Notes under the pieces: model-generated
What the model was told of the DNA's origin: nothing
Database searches by the model: none
The model's input: only the letters and a program-made list of their open reading frames with translations
NCBI GenBank assembly: GCA_020723305.1
Contig: DYJC01000019.1
Coordinates: 24,166-88,165, forward strand
Source of the DNA: Desulfosudis oleivorans
Lineage (GTDB): Bacteria; Desulfobacterota; Desulfobacteria; Desulfobacterales; SURF-7
Direction of reading: 5' to 3'
DNA length: 64,000 bases
Program-made: the position numbers and the translations under genes
Shown here: positions 62,754-64,000 of the stretch, one piece after another
Numbering within the stretch: the first letter of the stretch is position 1
How the letters are laid out: each line of letters starts with the position of its first letter

Positions 62754-63797
62754 TCACACAAACAGTTTTTTATCAATCGCCTTTTCATAGGCTGCCTCTT
62801 TGGTAATGATTCCGTCTTTGATAAGCTGCATCAGATGCTGATCCATGGTCTGCATACCCTCGGCTGTTCCGGTCTGGATCAGGGAACTGATCTGGGAAAT
62901 CTTTCCATCCCGGATCATGCTGGCCAGGGCCGGTGATCCGATCAGGATTTCGTTTGCAGCACAACGGCCTTTTCCATCCTTGGTTTTCAAGAGCTGCTGA
63001 GCGATCACTGCTTTTAAGGATTCTGAAAGCATGGTCCGGGTCTGGGCCTGCTGATCGGCCGGAAATGAATTCACAATCCGGTCAATGGTTTTGGCAGCAC
63101 TGTTGGTGTGGAGGGTCCCGAAAACAAGAATCCCCAGTTCCGCACAGGTAAGGGCCAGGGAAATGGTCTCGGGATCACGCATCTCTCCAATCAGGATGAT
63201 ATCCGGATTTTCCCGGCTGGCTACCAGAAGGGCATCGGAAAAACTTCTGGCATGGGTGCCGATCTCCCTCTGGGTAAAAAGACATCGTTTGTTGGGATGA
63301 ATAAACTCCAGGGGATCTTCAATGGTGATGATATGCGCATCCCGGTTATCATTAATATAATCAATGATGGCCGCCAGTGTCGTGGATTTCCCGCTTCCTG
63401 TAGGGCCTGTCACGAGCACAAGACCATGATGAAAGTTTGCAATATTTTTTACTGCTTTGGGCAGATTCAATTGCTCCAGTGTAAGAATTTTGGTGGGAAT
63501 AATGCGAAACACTGCCCCGACTCCCCGCATCTGGTATAAAAAATTACACCGGAACCGGCCGACGCCTTCCAGCTCATAGGCCATATCCAGATCGCGCTTC
63601 TTTCGGATAAATTCCTGCTGAGTGGGTGAGAGAAGTTCAAACAGCAGGTTCTGGTTGGATTCTGCGGTCAGCACCGGTTGATCAACCGGAACCAGTTCCC
63701 CCCGCAATCGTAAAAGCGGTGGATGTCCAACCACCATATGCAGATCGCTTGCGCCACGGTCTTTCATTTCCTTAAAATATGAATCTATTGCCGGCAT
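62754..63797 (-). CDS. pilT: PilT-family twitching motility ATPase
   Basis: A 347-residue type IV pilus retraction ATPase. N-terminal PAS-like part ASDLHMVVGHPPLLRLRGEL near 16-35; Walker A GPTGSGKST near 130; Asp box IITIEDPLEFIH near 155; Walker B DIILIGEMRDPETISLALTCAELGILVFGTLHTNSA near 200-235, with the His box at its end. It would power pilus retraction on the inner face of the membrane. The ATG has GGAG 8 bases upstream. An octamer repeat array begins 23 bases upstream of the start codon. Confidence 0.92.
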   Translation of the reverse strand: MPAIDSYFKEMKDRGASDLHMVVGHPPLLRLRGELVPVDQPVLTAESNQNLLFELLSPTQQEFIRKKRDLDMAYELEGVGRFRCNFLYQMRGVGAVFRIIPTKILTLEQLNLPKAVKNIANFHHGLVLVTGPTGSGKSTTLAAIIDYINDNRDAHIITIEDPLEFIHPNKRCLFTQREIGTHARSFSDALLVASRENPDIILIGEMRDPETISLALTCAELGILVFGTLHTNSAAKTIDRIVNSFPADQQAQTRTMLSESLKAVIAQQLLKTKDGKGRCAANEILIGSPALASMIRDGKISQISSLIQTGTAEGMQTMDQHLMQLIKDGIITKEAAYEKAIDKKLFV

Positions 63798-63820
63798 ATT
63801 TTTTCTCCAGATGTGGAATG

Positions 63821-64000
63821 GTTGGCCCGTTGGTCGGTTCGCCCGTTAGCCCGTTAGCCCGTTGGCCCGTTGGCCCGTTGACCCGTTGGCCCGTTGGCCC
63901 GTTGGCCCGTTGGCCCGTTGGCCGGTTGACCCGTTGGCCCGTTGGCCCGTTGACCCGTTGGCCCGTTGGCCCGTTGGCCCGTTGGCCCGTTGGCCCGTTG
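63821..64000. repeat. Tandem octanucleotide array GTTGGCCC, more than 22 copies
   Basis: 22 full 8-base units and a half unit, running off the window edge. Most are GTTGGCCC; variants are GTTGACCC (three), GTTAGCCC (two), GTTCGCCC, GTTGGTCG and GTTGGCCG, which cluster at the pilT end. A period of 8 cannot encode a regular peptide repeat. It lies in the 5' region of pilT, so copy number could alter spacing or leader structure. Confidence 0.92.

Noticed and set aside
63821..64000. CRISPR array
   Set aside because: Units are 8 bases and contiguous, with no spacers and no cas genes.

Overview
The window looks like chromosome of an anaerobic Desulfobacterota bacterium, probably a sulfate reducer of the class Desulfobacteria. 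This is inferred from gene content: HdrABC/MvhD electron-transfer modules joined to methylene-tetrahydrofolate reductase (Wood-Ljungdahl methyl branch), a four-subunit 2-oxoacid:ferredoxin oxidoreductase, CoA-ester oxidation genes, many [4Fe-4S] proteins, many two-component systems, and dispersed palindromic repeats of a kind familiar in that class. No rRNA, tRNA, CRISPR, prophage or complete insertion sequence was found.

Region 1 (1-11.8 kb, minus strand) is the most interesting part. One long transcription unit runs glutamine amidotransferase/GXGXG glutamate synthase - hdrC - hdrB - giant hdrA (HdrA-GltD-HdrA fusion) - mvhD - metV - mvhD - metF - FMN glutamate synthase (cut by the window edge). 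The first mvhD has an in-frame TGA exactly where the family has a cluster-ligating cysteine, followed by a SECIS-like hairpin, so it is read here as a selenoprotein. The operon is preceded by a good sigma70-type promoter and two tandem copies of a structured RNA, each ending in an intrinsic terminator. This suggests a tandem attenuator or riboswitch, or two small RNAs.

Region 2 (11.8-18.2 kb): nadE, folA, a histone H1-like protein beside an HU protein, a dienoyl-CoA isomerase-like crotonase, and a porin with a PstS-like periplasmic protein. Region 3 (18.2-28.5 kb): a periplasmic protein made of about 30 TPRs, a glycosyltransferase/methyltransferase/LUD-domain cluster, and a large lipoprotein paired with an outer-membrane beta-barrel. 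Region 4 (29.2-32.2 kb): 2-oxoacid:ferredoxin oxidoreductase, gamma-delta-alpha-beta. Region 5 (32.2-36.6 kb): an SLC13-type anion transporter with a receiver - sensor kinase - receiver set. Region 6 (37.4-43.4 kb): a MerR-family regulator heading a complete branched-chain amino-acid-type ABC importer operon that ends in a lipoprotein.

Region 7 (43.5-52.8 kb): a VapBC-like toxin-antitoxin pair, an orphan glycyl-radical-enzyme activase, a TauE/SafE permease with a membrane partner, an unrecognised 1025-residue membrane protein, and hipB beside a hipA gene that has lost its middle. Region 8 (52.8-61.4 kb, minus): acyl-CoA dehydrogenase, enoyl-CoA hydratase, carboxyltransferase and an XRE-cupin regulator, then a substrate-binding lipoprotein overlapping a hybrid sensor kinase. 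Region 9 (61.4-64 kb): a polyferredoxin-like protein and pilT, whose start codon lies 23 bases from an array of more than 22 octanucleotide repeats that runs off the window. A degenerate array of the same octamer lies just upstream of the XRE-cupin gene.

Many genes start at GTG or TTG, or at an ATG inside the longest reading frame. Starts were chosen by ribosome-binding site, signal peptide and overlap with neighbours.
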